Below, one piece after another: positions 38,203 through 46,643 of a stretch of DNA of 46,643 nucleotides. The notes beneath the pieces were generated by a model that was not told the DNA's origin, ran no database searches, and saw only the letters and a list, made by a program, of their open reading frames with translations. Each line of letters begins with the position of its first letter. Position 1 is the first letter of the stretch. A program made the position numbers and the translations under genes. Source of the DNA: Candidatus Saccharimonadota bacterium (GTDB lineage: Bacteria; Patescibacteriota; Saccharimonadia; Saccharimonadales; 2-12-FULL-41-12); assembly GCA_022842995.1 (NCBI GenBank), contig JALHOM010000006.1, positions 19,459 through 66,101 of the forward strand. The letters run 5' to 3'.

Positions 38203-39696
38203 ATGGGAAAATCACTGTACCGGTCCTACCGATCAACCTCATTTGACGAAATCCTCGGGCAGGATCATATCGTTCAAGTACTCAAAAACTCGATCGCCAG
38301 CAACTCACTATCCCACGCCTACTTGCTAAGCGGACCACGCGGAACTGGCAAAACCTCCGTTGCGCGTATCCTGGCTTATGCCGCTAACAATCAAGTCTAC
38401 CGCTCTGAGGAAACCAATCTCGATATCATAGAAATAGATGCGGCATCGAATCGTAGAATCGACGAAATAAGAGAGATCAAAGAGCGGGTACATATCGCCC
38501 CTTTGCAGGGAAAGTACAAGATCTACATCGTCGACGAAGTCCACATGCTTACCAAAGAAGCCTTCAATGCCCTGCTAAAGACCCTGGAAGAACCACCAAA
38601 TCATGTGATTTTTATCTTGGCTACAACCGAATTTCATAAAGTTCCCGAGACTATTGTCAGCCGTTGTGTCCGGCTCACTTTCAAGCCCATTAGCGAGCAT
38701 GTTATCGCCAAACATCTCGAGACTATCGCCAAGAAAGAAAACATCGACATTAGCGCAGAAGCCCTGGCAATTATCGCCAAACACGGAAGAGGCAGCTTCA
38801 GAGACGCTATCTCACTGCTCGACCAAATCAAAAGCCTAGAAGGGACTATCGACACCGAAATGGTGCAGTCCATGTTGGGACTTACGTCGGTTGAATCGTG
38901 CCAGAGCATTCTCGACGCAACTTTATCGGGCGATTTACCAGTGATAAATGAGCTACTCTCGAAGTTAACTGAAAACGGCATACAGGCGGGCTCACTGGCT
39001 TCTCAGCTATCCGAGCTAATCCGCCGTCAAATTACCGATACGGATCTACCCCCTGACAATCAGCAGGGCATGATCCAGCTACTCCAAAAGCTCCTGGATG
39101 TGCCGAGTTCGACAAAACCGAATATCGCCCTTGAACTAGCACTCTACGGCCTCGCTATTTCTGTGCAAGAGCACCACGTCCAACCAGAAGAGCCCCATAG
39201 TCAAAGTCCGCAAGTAGCTAGTCCTGATACAAACAAACAAGTTGAGCCCACTCCCGTTCAGCCTGCCGCAAAGCTCTCCGACGATCAGCCCGATTCAACC
39301 GAACAAGAAGCGAAGCCTGTCGCTCATACCGAGCCATCAAAAAAAGTAATCGCAGCGCCTATCACCCCAAATAGTTCACCGTCTACAGCCAATTTCGAAG
39401 ATTTTTTGAAAGAACTTAAAAACCATAACAATACTCTGTACGGCGTCGCCCGGATGGCACAGGCTAATTTTGAGGGTAATCAACTATCGTTGTCATTCAA
39501 GTTTGCTTTTCACTATAAACAGCTAACTGATAGCAAAAACCTCAATCTCGTCACTGGCGTAGTAAAGAAAATCTACGGCGACAAAGCCATATTGTCGGTT
39601 ACAATGATAGAGAAAGAGAAGCCGGCGACCAACATCGAAGAAAGTCTCGACACAGTAGCCAGCATTTTTGGTGGGCACGAAGTATTGGAAGGCTAA
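38203..39696 (+). CDS. dnaX: DNA polymerase III subunit gamma/tau, lacking the Zn module
   Basis: SLYRSYRSTSFDEILGQDHI, GPRGTGKTSVARILAYAANN, IEIDAASNRRIDEIREIKE, VDEVHMLTKEAFNALLKTLEEPP. Confidence 0.95.
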   Translation: MGKSLYRSYRSTSFDEILGQDHIVQVLKNSIASNSLSHAYLLSGPRGTGKTSVARILAYAANNQVYRSEETNLDIIEIDAASNRRIDEIREIKERVHIAPLQGKYKIYIVDEVHMLTKEAFNALLKTLEEPPNHVIFILATTEFHKVPETIVSRCVRLTFKPISEHVIAKHLETIAKKENIDISAEALAIIAKHGRGSFRDAISLLDQIKSLEGTIDTEMVQSMLGLTSVESCQSILDATLSGDLPVINELLSKLTENGIQAGSLASQLSELIRRQITDTDLPPDNQQGMIQLLQKLLDVPSSTKPNIALELALYGLAISVQEHHVQPEEPHSQSPQVASPDTNKQVEPTPVQPAAKLSDDQPDSTEQEAKPVAHTEPSKKVIAAPITPNSSPSTANFEDFLKELKNHNNTLYGVARMAQANFEGNQLSLSFKFAFHYKQLTDSKNLNLVTGVVKKIYGDKAILSVTMIEKEKPATNIEESLDTVASIFGGHEVLEG

Positions 39697-39702
39697 ATAT
39701 AG

Positions 39703-41067
39703 ATGAATCCTCAGCAATCAAATCAAGCCAAAATCCCACCACAAAACCAAGAAGCCGAAGCCAGTCTCTTGGGAGCACTTCTTATCGATACCGACGCAAT
39801 CGTCAAAATCGCCGATAGTGTCCGACCTGGAGATTTCTACGACGAAAGACACCGCTATATTTACGAAGCAATTAAAAAGCTTTACGACCTACATTCTCCC
39901 GTGGACGTACTCACCTTGGCAGACGAGCTTAAAAACCAAGGAAGACTGCAAGATATCGGCGGCCCTAGCTATCTCACCGAACTCACCAACTTCGTCCCAA
40001 CTGCCGCACACGTAACGCAGTATGCCGAGATTGTTTCTACTAAATCTTTGCGCCGACGACTGATTAAGGCTTCACAGGATATTCTAGAATACGGCTATAA
40101 CGAGAGCGAAAGCCTCCAAGATTTGATAGAACAGGCCGAGACACGGTTATTTGAGGTTAGCCAACAACATGTCAAGCAAGACATTGTTAGTATGGAGCAA
40201 ATTTTAAGCGAAAGTTTTGATCGTCTTGACGAACTCCATAAAGATAAAGGCACTATCCGTGGTGTCCCGACAGGCTACCGTGATCTTGACGCCATTTTAG
40301 CCGGCCTGCAACGAAGCGATCTCTTCATCCTGGCTGCCCGCCCGAGTATGGGGAAAACCGCCATGGTCTTGAACTTAGCCCATAATGTAGCTGTTAAAGC
40401 CGGCCAGCCAGTACTTATATTCAGTCTAGAAATGAGTAAAGAACAGCTTGTCGACAGAGTCTTGGCGAAAGAAAGTGGGGTTAATGCCTGGAATCTTCGA
40501 ACGGGTAATTTGACCGACGACGACTTCGAGAAAATATCTCACGCCATGGGCCCACTGAGCGAAGCCCAAATCTTGATAGACGACACCCCTGGCATTACCG
40601 TTAGTGATATGCGCACCAAGGCGCGCAGAGAAGCTCACCAGCGACCTTTGGGACTCATAATCGTCGACTACTTGCAACTTATGAGCGGTGGCTCCAGATT
40701 CGCAGGAGAGGGGAACCGTGTTCAAGAAATTTCTGAAATCTCCAGGGGACTCAAAGGCATAGCCAGGGAGCTCAACGTACCATTAATTGCCCTCTCGCAG
40801 TTGAGCCGATCGGTAGAAAGTCGAAATCCCCAAATTCCACAACTTTCTGACTTGCGTGAGTCTGGATCTATCGAGCAAGACGCCGATGTTGTCGCCTTTT
40901 TGTATAGGGAAGAGTACTACAATCCCGACACCGAACGAAAAAACATCATGGACGTCCTTATCAAAAAACACAGAAATGGCCCAACTGGAACCGTTGAGCT
41001 GTACTTCGACCGCGAGAAACAACGCATTAGCAGTCTCGATACCAAACATTCTTCTCCATTTGACTGA
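39703..41067 (+). CDS. dnaB: Replicative DNA helicase DnaB
   Basis: PPQNQEAEASLLGALLID, FILAARPSMGKTAMVLNLA, IIVDYLQLMSG, LSQLSRSVESR. Confidence 0.97.
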   Translation: MNPQQSNQAKIPPQNQEAEASLLGALLIDTDAIVKIADSVRPGDFYDERHRYIYEAIKKLYDLHSPVDVLTLADELKNQGRLQDIGGPSYLTELTNFVPTAAHVTQYAEIVSTKSLRRRLIKASQDILEYGYNESESLQDLIEQAETRLFEVSQQHVKQDIVSMEQILSESFDRLDELHKDKGTIRGVPTGYRDLDAILAGLQRSDLFILAARPSMGKTAMVLNLAHNVAVKAGQPVLIFSLEMSKEQLVDRVLAKESGVNAWNLRTGNLTDDDFEKISHAMGPLSEAQILIDDTPGITVSDMRTKARREAHQRPLGLIIVDYLQLMSGGSRFAGEGNRVQEISEISRGLKGIARELNVPLIALSQLSRSVESRNPQIPQLSDLRESGSIEQDADVVAFLYREEYYNPDTERKNIMDVLIKKHRNGPTGTVELYFDREKQRISSLDTKHSSPFD

Positions 41068-41117
41068 TCAAGAAAATGAGCCTGATCTAAAGCAAATTTG
41101 ATAAAATAGATACCAAG

Positions 41118-42305
41118 ATGCATAAAACAGCCCAAAAGTGGCTAAGCAATAATTGGAAAAATCTCATTTACGGCGCCATCCTCATGGTCGCCTTAGCTAG
41201 CTTATACCTCTTTAAGCTGGGGTCTCTAGTGCGGGGTGACGGCTTCCGGGAGTCAATCCAGTATCTCGGAATTAATGGTCTCGGCAATATCAATAGCGAT
41301 ATCACCTATGGTCCTGTGAAATTTCTGCAACTACTCATGGTCAAGATCGACGAGCCTAACTCGACCTTACTGCGACTAGTTTCGGTGGCGTCGGTAATCC
41401 TGGCTGTTGTGTTGTTTTACCGTTTAATCCGAAAATGGCATACGCCCCGAATTGCCTTGCTTGCCAGTGCACTTTTTGCGACCTCCTCGTTCAGCCTTAA
41501 TCAAGGTCGATATTCATTACAAACTGCCGCATTGCTCATTGTCTTCCCCGCGCTCTTGCTATTTGGGACCTGGCTGAAGTCGAAAAAAAATGTAAAAAAG
41601 ATTATTGTTATTGGTCCGAGTGTAGCATTACTACTTTACATACCGGGGATGATGATCATAATCGCACTCCTAGGCATAGCATTCCGAAAGCGCTTGCTAC
41701 TTGCCACCCAGTTCATGAAACGCCGAGAACAATACACTGGAATGGCTCTAACGGGGATCTTGTTGGTACCATTGGTTGGCTCGATCATCCAAAAACCTGC
41801 AACGCTTTTCAGTCTTTCTGGCTTTGACTTCATCGCCAACAATGCGCTCAAGTCTAGTTTTGATAAATTTCTCCAAGTACCGATCGACCTTTTCTATGCA
41901 GCAGAGATTGATAACTATAGGTGGCTTACCGGGACACCGGTCCTCGACGTTGCTACGATAGTTCTTGTCATACTAGGGTTATACGGCTATGTACGGGGTG
42001 AGCATCCGTTGCGGTTGCGACTCCTCGGCCTTGGGATAGTATCTTCATGGCTGCTCATAACATCTTCAAGCTATCTTGGCCTCGGATTACTCATACCCCT
42101 GATCTACATTCTGGTGGCGAATGGGATCGCCTACCTACTCCAGACGTGGTTTACGGTCTTCCCGAAAAACCCGGCCGCAAGAAGAACGGGCATTATTGTC
42201 GTCAGTATACTGATCGCGGCGATCGGCTCATTCCAGTCTTATCGGTACTTTATCGTCTGGCCAAACACACCCGAAACTAAGAGTAGTTTAATCTCGCGTG
42301 ATTAG
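41118..42305 (+). CDS. Multi-pass membrane protein, GT39/ArnT-like glycosyltransferase
   Basis: Multiple TM segments; SLVRGDGFRESIQYLGINGL and YRLIRKWHTPRIALLASALFATSSF resemble dolichyl-P-mannose transferase families. Confidence 0.55.
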   Translation: MHKTAQKWLSNNWKNLIYGAILMVALASLYLFKLGSLVRGDGFRESIQYLGINGLGNINSDITYGPVKFLQLLMVKIDEPNSTLLRLVSVASVILAVVLFYRLIRKWHTPRIALLASALFATSSFSLNQGRYSLQTAALLIVFPALLLFGTWLKSKKNVKKIIVIGPSVALLLYIPGMMIIIALLGIAFRKRLLLATQFMKRREQYTGMALTGILLVPLVGSIIQKPATLFSLSGFDFIANNALKSSFDKFLQVPIDLFYAAEIDNYRWLTGTPVLDVATIVLVILGLYGYVRGEHPLRLRLLGLGIVSSWLLITSSSYLGLGLLIPLIYILVANGIAYLLQTWFTVFPKNPAARRTGIIVVSILIAAIGSFQSYRYFIVWPNTPETKSSLISRD

Positions 42306-42348
42306 ATAAAAATGATATACTAAACAATGATTTAAAGAAGGATTATAT

Positions 42349-42642
42349 ATGGGGAAAATCGATCAAGCAAAAATGCTCATGAAAGTTAAAAAAATGCAGA
42401 AAGAACTGCAGAAGCAGGTTATAACCGTTTCTGCAGGAGATGATGCTGTCATCGTAGAAATTACCGGTGAGCAAAAAATCAAAAAGATTCATATTGACCC
42501 AAAACAGGTGGATCTTGACGATATTACCGTAACAGAACGCTACGTAGAAGAGGCCGTTAAAAAAGCTATATCAGAGAGTCAGAGGATCGCAGCCGAGAAA
42601 ATGCAACCGATGATGGGGATGCTAGGAAACCTGGGGCTTTAG
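42349..42642 (+). CDS. ybaB: YbaB/EbfC family nucleoid-associated protein
   Basis: AKMLMKVKKMQKELQKQVITVSAGDDAVIVEITGEQKIKKIHIDP; upstream of recR. Confidence 0.9.
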   Translation: MGKIDQAKMLMKVKKMQKELQKQVITVSAGDDAVIVEITGEQKIKKIHIDPKQVDLDDITVTERYVEEAVKKAISESQRIAAEKMQPMMGMLGNLGL

Positions 42643-42674
42643 TAGGAAACTTCTAAGGCGCAGTACATAAGTCC

Positions 42675-42860
42675 GTGGCAAATACTTCTTCATCACGCAA
42701 ATTTGATCCCAAACGTTTATTCATCCTGATCGTTGTGTTCTGGATATTAAACTCGCTTTACGTCCTAATTTCTGGCGGTAACTTTCAGTTAGCAGATTAT
42801 ATAAATATCGCGATTGTCGTAATCATAGTAGACCTAATCCTTAGTTTTTTGAAAAAATAA
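42675..42860 (+). CDS. Small membrane protein
   Basis: GTG start; two hydrophobic segments; one base before recR. Confidence 0.6.
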   Translation: MANTSSSRKFDPKRLFILIVVFWILNSLYVLISGGNFQLADYINIAIVVIIVDLILSFLKK

Positions 42861-42861
42861 T

Positions 42862-43470
42862 ATGAGCTCAATTCTGCCTAAAGCACTTGAATCCGCCATA
42901 GAATCCATGCAAAGTTTGCCGGGGGTAGGGCAGCGCTCGGCCGAAAGATATGCAGCACATTTACTCCGCAGCAACCCATCTAAAGCTCAGAAAATTGCCG
43001 ATAGTCTCAAAAACCTCCACGACGATGTAGGTCAGTGCCCTGTAACGTTTATGCTTATTGACACTGGGCAAGATGTTTCTCCACTTTACAGCGATGAACG
43101 CCGTGACAAGCAGCAAGTTGTTATCGTTGAAGATGCCTTTGATATTGTAGCAATAGAAAAAACAGGCTTATTCAGAGGCACATACCACGTACTAGGCGGT
43201 CTGCTATCACCCATAGATGGTATTGACGCCGGCACTCTGCACATACCGGAACTGCTCGGCAGAATTAAAGCCGATAAAGTCACCGAGATTATCCTCGCCA
43301 TCAGCTCCAGCGTCGAAGGAGATTCAACGGCGCACTATATCCAATCACAACTCACCAAGTCAAAAGTAGCGATAACCAGATTAGCTCGAGGCCTACCAAT
43401 TGGCCTCGACATCGAATACGCCGATCATGTCACTCTGTCGCGGGCGTTCGAGGGGAGACAAGCCGTATGA
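42862..43470 (+). CDS. recR: Recombination protein RecR with degenerate Zn finger
   Basis: LESAIESMQSLPGVGQRSAERYAAHLL, toprim VVIVEDAFDIVAIEKTGLFRGTYHVLGGLLSPIDGI. Confidence 0.93.
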   Translation: MSSILPKALESAIESMQSLPGVGQRSAERYAAHLLRSNPSKAQKIADSLKNLHDDVGQCPVTFMLIDTGQDVSPLYSDERRDKQQVVIVEDAFDIVAIEKTGLFRGTYHVLGGLLSPIDGIDAGTLHIPELLGRIKADKVTEIILAISSSVEGDSTAHYIQSQLTKSKVAITRLARGLPIGLDIEYADHVTLSRAFEGRQAV

Positions 43471-44483
43471 GCGATATCAGCAAGCTGGCCAGCCAATTTC
43501 AGGATTTTATTAGCGACACAAAATCAATTGTCATCGTTCAAGCCGACAATCCTGATGGCGATAGCCTGGCATCGAGCCTCGCCTTAGAAGAAATACTATC
43601 CGAACTCGGACAAGAAATTATATTATATTGTGGCGTTGAAATACCCGGCTACTTAAGATACATGCCAGGCTGGGACAGAGTAGTTAGTGAGCTGCCTCAA
43701 AAGTTTGATGGCAGCATTATTGTCGATACTTCTGCCTTGAGTTTACTAGAAACGCTTACCAAAAAAGACGACTTGAAATGGCTACGACTTAAACCAGCAC
43801 TCTATATCGATCATCACCAGACCGAAGCCACTATAGATTTTGCGTCAGGCATTGTAGACGCAGCCGCAGTGTCTACAGGACAGGTTATCTACAATCTAGC
43901 GCGTGAACTGGAATTACCCATGCCGTTGCCAGCCTGCGAGTTTATCGGCTATTCAGTCCTGTCCGACAGCCTAGGCCTCACTTCTGAAGCAGTAGATAGT
44001 CCCACCTTCCAGCTCATGGCGGACATCGTAGAGCGAGGGGTTTCGGTAGCAAAACTGGATAACGCCCGCCGATCACTGAGCAAAAAATCTCGGCGCATTG
44101 TCGAATATAAAGGCAAGTTACTTACCAGAATCGAGTTTTTCGATGATCCACGCCTAGCTATGGTTACCATACCTTGGACTGAAATAGAGCAATACTCTCA
44201 TGAATACAACCCCTCGATGCTCGTCATCGACGAAATGCGTATGGTTGAAGGAGTGCAGGTAGCTATAGCTTTCAAAACCTACCCCGATGGCAAAATCACT
44301 GCAAAAATACGTTCTAATTACGGCTATAAGGTAGCGGCTGGTATCGCCGAACACTTCGGAGGCGGTGGACATCCGTACGCTGCTGGGTTCAAAATTACCA
44401 ATAATAATGATCTGGGATCTATAAAAATCGATTGTTTAACGGTAGCTTCCAAATTATTGGATGAACTCGACACTGCAGCGTAA
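43467..44483 (+). CDS. DHH/DHHA1 family phosphoesterase (NrnA-like)
   Basis: QADNPDGDSLASSLALEEIL, YIDHHQTE, AEHFGGGGHPYAAGFKI. Confidence 0.9.
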   Translation: MSDISKLASQFQDFISDTKSIVIVQADNPDGDSLASSLALEEILSELGQEIILYCGVEIPGYLRYMPGWDRVVSELPQKFDGSIIVDTSALSLLETLTKKDDLKWLRLKPALYIDHHQTEATIDFASGIVDAAAVSTGQVIYNLARELELPMPLPACEFIGYSVLSDSLGLTSEAVDSPTFQLMADIVERGVSVAKLDNARRSLSKKSRRIVEYKGKLLTRIEFFDDPRLAMVTIPWTEIEQYSHEYNPSMLVIDEMRMVEGVQVAIAFKTYPDGKITAKIRSNYGYKVAAGIAEHFGGGGHPYAAGFKITNNNDLGSIKIDCLTVASKLLDELDTAA

Positions 44484-44511
44484 TAATTTAAGACTAAAGC
44501 GAACTAGCGCC

Positions 44512-45921
44512 ATGAAACTATACAATACACTATCAAGAACAATAGAAGAATTACGACCTCTTGAACCAGGAAAAATCAAAATGTATACCTGCGGGCTGAC
44601 GGTCTATAGTCATCCGCAAATCGGGAATTGGGTCGCCTATATTTATTCCGACGTACTGACGAGGACACTCATCCTGTCCGGGTTTGACGTCAATCGCGTA
44701 CAAAACATTACCGATGTTGGACACCTCGTCAGCGATGACGACGATGGCGAAGACAAAATGGAAAAGGGAGCCCGCGCCGAGGGACTTACTGCTTGGGATG
44801 TTGCCGATAAGTACATCGCTGTCGCCACTGAAGAGGCAGCTAAACTCGGCTTACTAACCCCCACGAAGACGGTCCGCGCAACATCGCTCATCCCCGAGCA
44901 GATCGAGTTTGTTGAGGGTCTAGAGAAAAAAGGCTTTACCTACATCATAGAAAATGAAGGGGTCTATTTCGACACCAGCAAACTAGACGACTACGGTAAG
45001 TTGGCCAAACTCGATATCGAAGGCTTGCAGGCAGGAGTCCGCGTAGAAGTTAACGGCAAAAAGAACCCCACCGATTTTGCCATCTGGAAGTTCTCCCCCA
45101 AAAATCAGCAAAGAGACATGGAATGGGACAGCCCTTGGGGCAAGGGGTTCCCTGGATGGCACCTCGAGTGTTCAGTGATCGCACGAGAGAACCTTGGCGA
45201 CCAGCTTGATCTACACACTGGCGGGATTGATCATATCCCTGTTCATCACACCAACGAGATTGCCCAAACCGAAGCATTTACCGACAAACATTTCGTTAAG
45301 TACTGGTTCCATAATAACCACATGAAGATTAATGGCATAAAAATGTCTAAATCCCTTGGTAATAGTTATAAATTGCAAGATATTATTAGCAAAGGATACT
45401 CACTTAATGCCTTTAAAATTATGGTTCTGTCTTCTCATTATCGAACAGAGGGGAACTTTACGTGGGATATTTTAGATGCAGCCAATAATCGCTACCTTCA
45501 CTGGCAGTCTCTTTTAAACAGAAAGTGGCAAGATTTGGGTAAATCCCAAGATCAAACCGACTTGATACCGAGGATGGTCGAATCAGCGATAAATGATATG
45601 TCAGATGCCTTGCTGAACGACTTAGACACTCCCTCGGCATTTAGGATACTCGATGAAACAATTACAGACCTCGAAGAACTAGATATCGACATAAAGTCTG
45701 CGGGTAGCATCGAAAAACTAGAAGAATTTCTAGGGGATACTTTAGGCATTACATTCAATAATTCCGACTTAACATCTAGCCAAAAAGGCACGATTCGGAA
45801 ACGTCAAGAAGCTAGAGACAACAAAGATTACCTAGCCAGCGACAAATTGAGAGACGACCTAATGGGCGAAGGTATCGAGGTCAAAGATACCGCCGGCGGC
45901 CCAGTTTGGTCGAGACTTTAG
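44512..45921 (+). CDS. cysS: Cysteinyl-tRNA synthetase
   Basis: MYTCGLTVYSHPQIGNWVAYIYSDVLTR, GWHLECSVIAR, IKMSKSLGN; start chosen at internal ATG (MKLYNTLSR). Confidence 0.95.
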   Translation: MKLYNTLSRTIEELRPLEPGKIKMYTCGLTVYSHPQIGNWVAYIYSDVLTRTLILSGFDVNRVQNITDVGHLVSDDDDGEDKMEKGARAEGLTAWDVADKYIAVATEEAAKLGLLTPTKTVRATSLIPEQIEFVEGLEKKGFTYIIENEGVYFDTSKLDDYGKLAKLDIEGLQAGVRVEVNGKKNPTDFAIWKFSPKNQQRDMEWDSPWGKGFPGWHLECSVIARENLGDQLDLHTGGIDHIPVHHTNEIAQTEAFTDKHFVKYWFHNNHMKINGIKMSKSLGNSYKLQDIISKGYSLNAFKIMVLSSHYRTEGNFTWDILDAANNRYLHWQSLLNRKWQDLGKSQDQTDLIPRMVESAINDMSDALLNDLDTPSAFRILDETITDLEELDIDIKSAGSIEKLEEFLGDTLGITFNNSDLTSSQKGTIRKRQEARDNKDYLASDKLRDDLMGEGIEVKDTAGGPVWSRL

Positions 45922-45955
45922 TCTATCAATAACGTAAATGACAAACCAAGATTGA

Positions 45956-46642
45956 TCAACTTACATCGGCATGTGTAAGAGGTTTGATTTTCTTCGATTC
46001 GAAATAGTCATCAGCAATAACCTTTAGGCATCCGGCCACCGGTATTGCCAACAAAGCCCCCAAAAGTCCTCCGAGACCAACACCGAGAATTGCTGAAACG
46101 AAAACGAGTAGTGGAGTCAGTGTGTTCGTTCGCGACTGAATGAACGGCTGGATAGTTACATTCTCGATTTGCTGATAAATTATAAAGTATATTGCCATAA
46201 TTATTGCCAGCGGAACATTAACCAACAAGCAAGCTAGTACAACAATTACCGATCCTAGTGTCGTACCAATCAATGGCAATAGCGCAAACAATGCAACGAT
46301 TCCACCAAGAGCTATCGGATTTATATCTGCATTCGTAATCTGTGAAGCAATAAACAAAGTAATGGCTGCAAAAAGCCCACCAATACCAGCAATCAGAACC
46401 TGGCCGTTTACATAGCCGACAATCACTTTATACATTTGCCTCGCTAGCTTCTTCTGGTGAGAACGCGATTTTGGTTTAAGACTTTTGAAATATTTTTCAA
46501 TCCAGGCCGGACCTTCAACCAACATCATAAACGTCAATACGAGAACCGTAACTATGCTCAGTAAAGTAGTGCCTATCTTGCCAGCCGTCGATAATGCCGG
46601 CTTACCAAAGTCAGATACGCGCCCACCGAGATCATTCGTAAA
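45956..46642 (-). CDS. AI-2E family transporter/PerM-like permease (partial; runs off the window)
   Basis: NPIALGGIVALFALLPLIGTTLGSVIVVL, QQIENVTIQPFIQSRTNTLTPLLVFVSAILGVGLGGLLGALLAIPVAG; frame remains open to the window edge. Confidence 0.85.
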   Translation of the reverse strand, partial: FTNDLGGRVSDFGKPALSTAGKIGTTLLSIVTVLVLTFMMLVEGPAWIEKYFKSLKPKSRSHQKKLARQMYKVIVGYVNGQVLIAGIGGLFAAITLFIASQITNADINPIALGGIVALFALLPLIGTTLGSVIVVLACLLVNVPLAIIMAIYFIIYQQIENVTIQPFIQSRTNTLTPLLVFVSAILGVGLGGLLGALLAIPVAGCLKVIADDYFESKKIKPLTHADVS

Positions 46643-46643
46643 C

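Overview
This 46.6 kb window reads as a chromosomal segment of a small-genome bacterium, most likely Candidatus Saccharibacteria (TM7)/CPR. That assignment is an inference from gene content and order; UGA behaves as a normal stop here. Housekeeping backbone: partial holB, a tRNA-Tyr/Thr/Thr cluster with rpmG, ileS, mscL, secE-nusG, rplK-rplA, dcd / tmk-thyX, rplJ-rplL, dnaX-dnaB, ybaB-recR-DHH-cysS and a partial AI-2E family permease. There is also an alpha-glucan cluster (GH15-GH57-GT4), a large surface-polysaccharide fusion protein (NodB deacetylase plus GT2), and a PAS histidine kinase. The accessory content that stands out: (1) a family of secreted, Cys-containing, basic proteins of unknown function, most of them inserted inside the normally compact nusG-rplK-rplA-rplJ ribosomal region, sharing motifs and weakly resembling IPT/TIG-type beta domains; (2) tRNA-derived debris at two tRNA loci in which perfect hairpins or palindromes are fused to T-loop/3'-end sequences, one of them beside a GIY-YIG nuclease ORF whose stop codon overlaps tRNA-Trp; (3) a well-formed T-box upstream of ileS with an apparent Shine-Dalgarno-sequestering alternative helix; (4) a tmk-thyX fusion; (5) an orphan FabD-like acyltransferase; (6) DnaX and RecR that have lost their usual zinc-binding cysteines. 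All assignments come from reading the sequence; no database searches were run.
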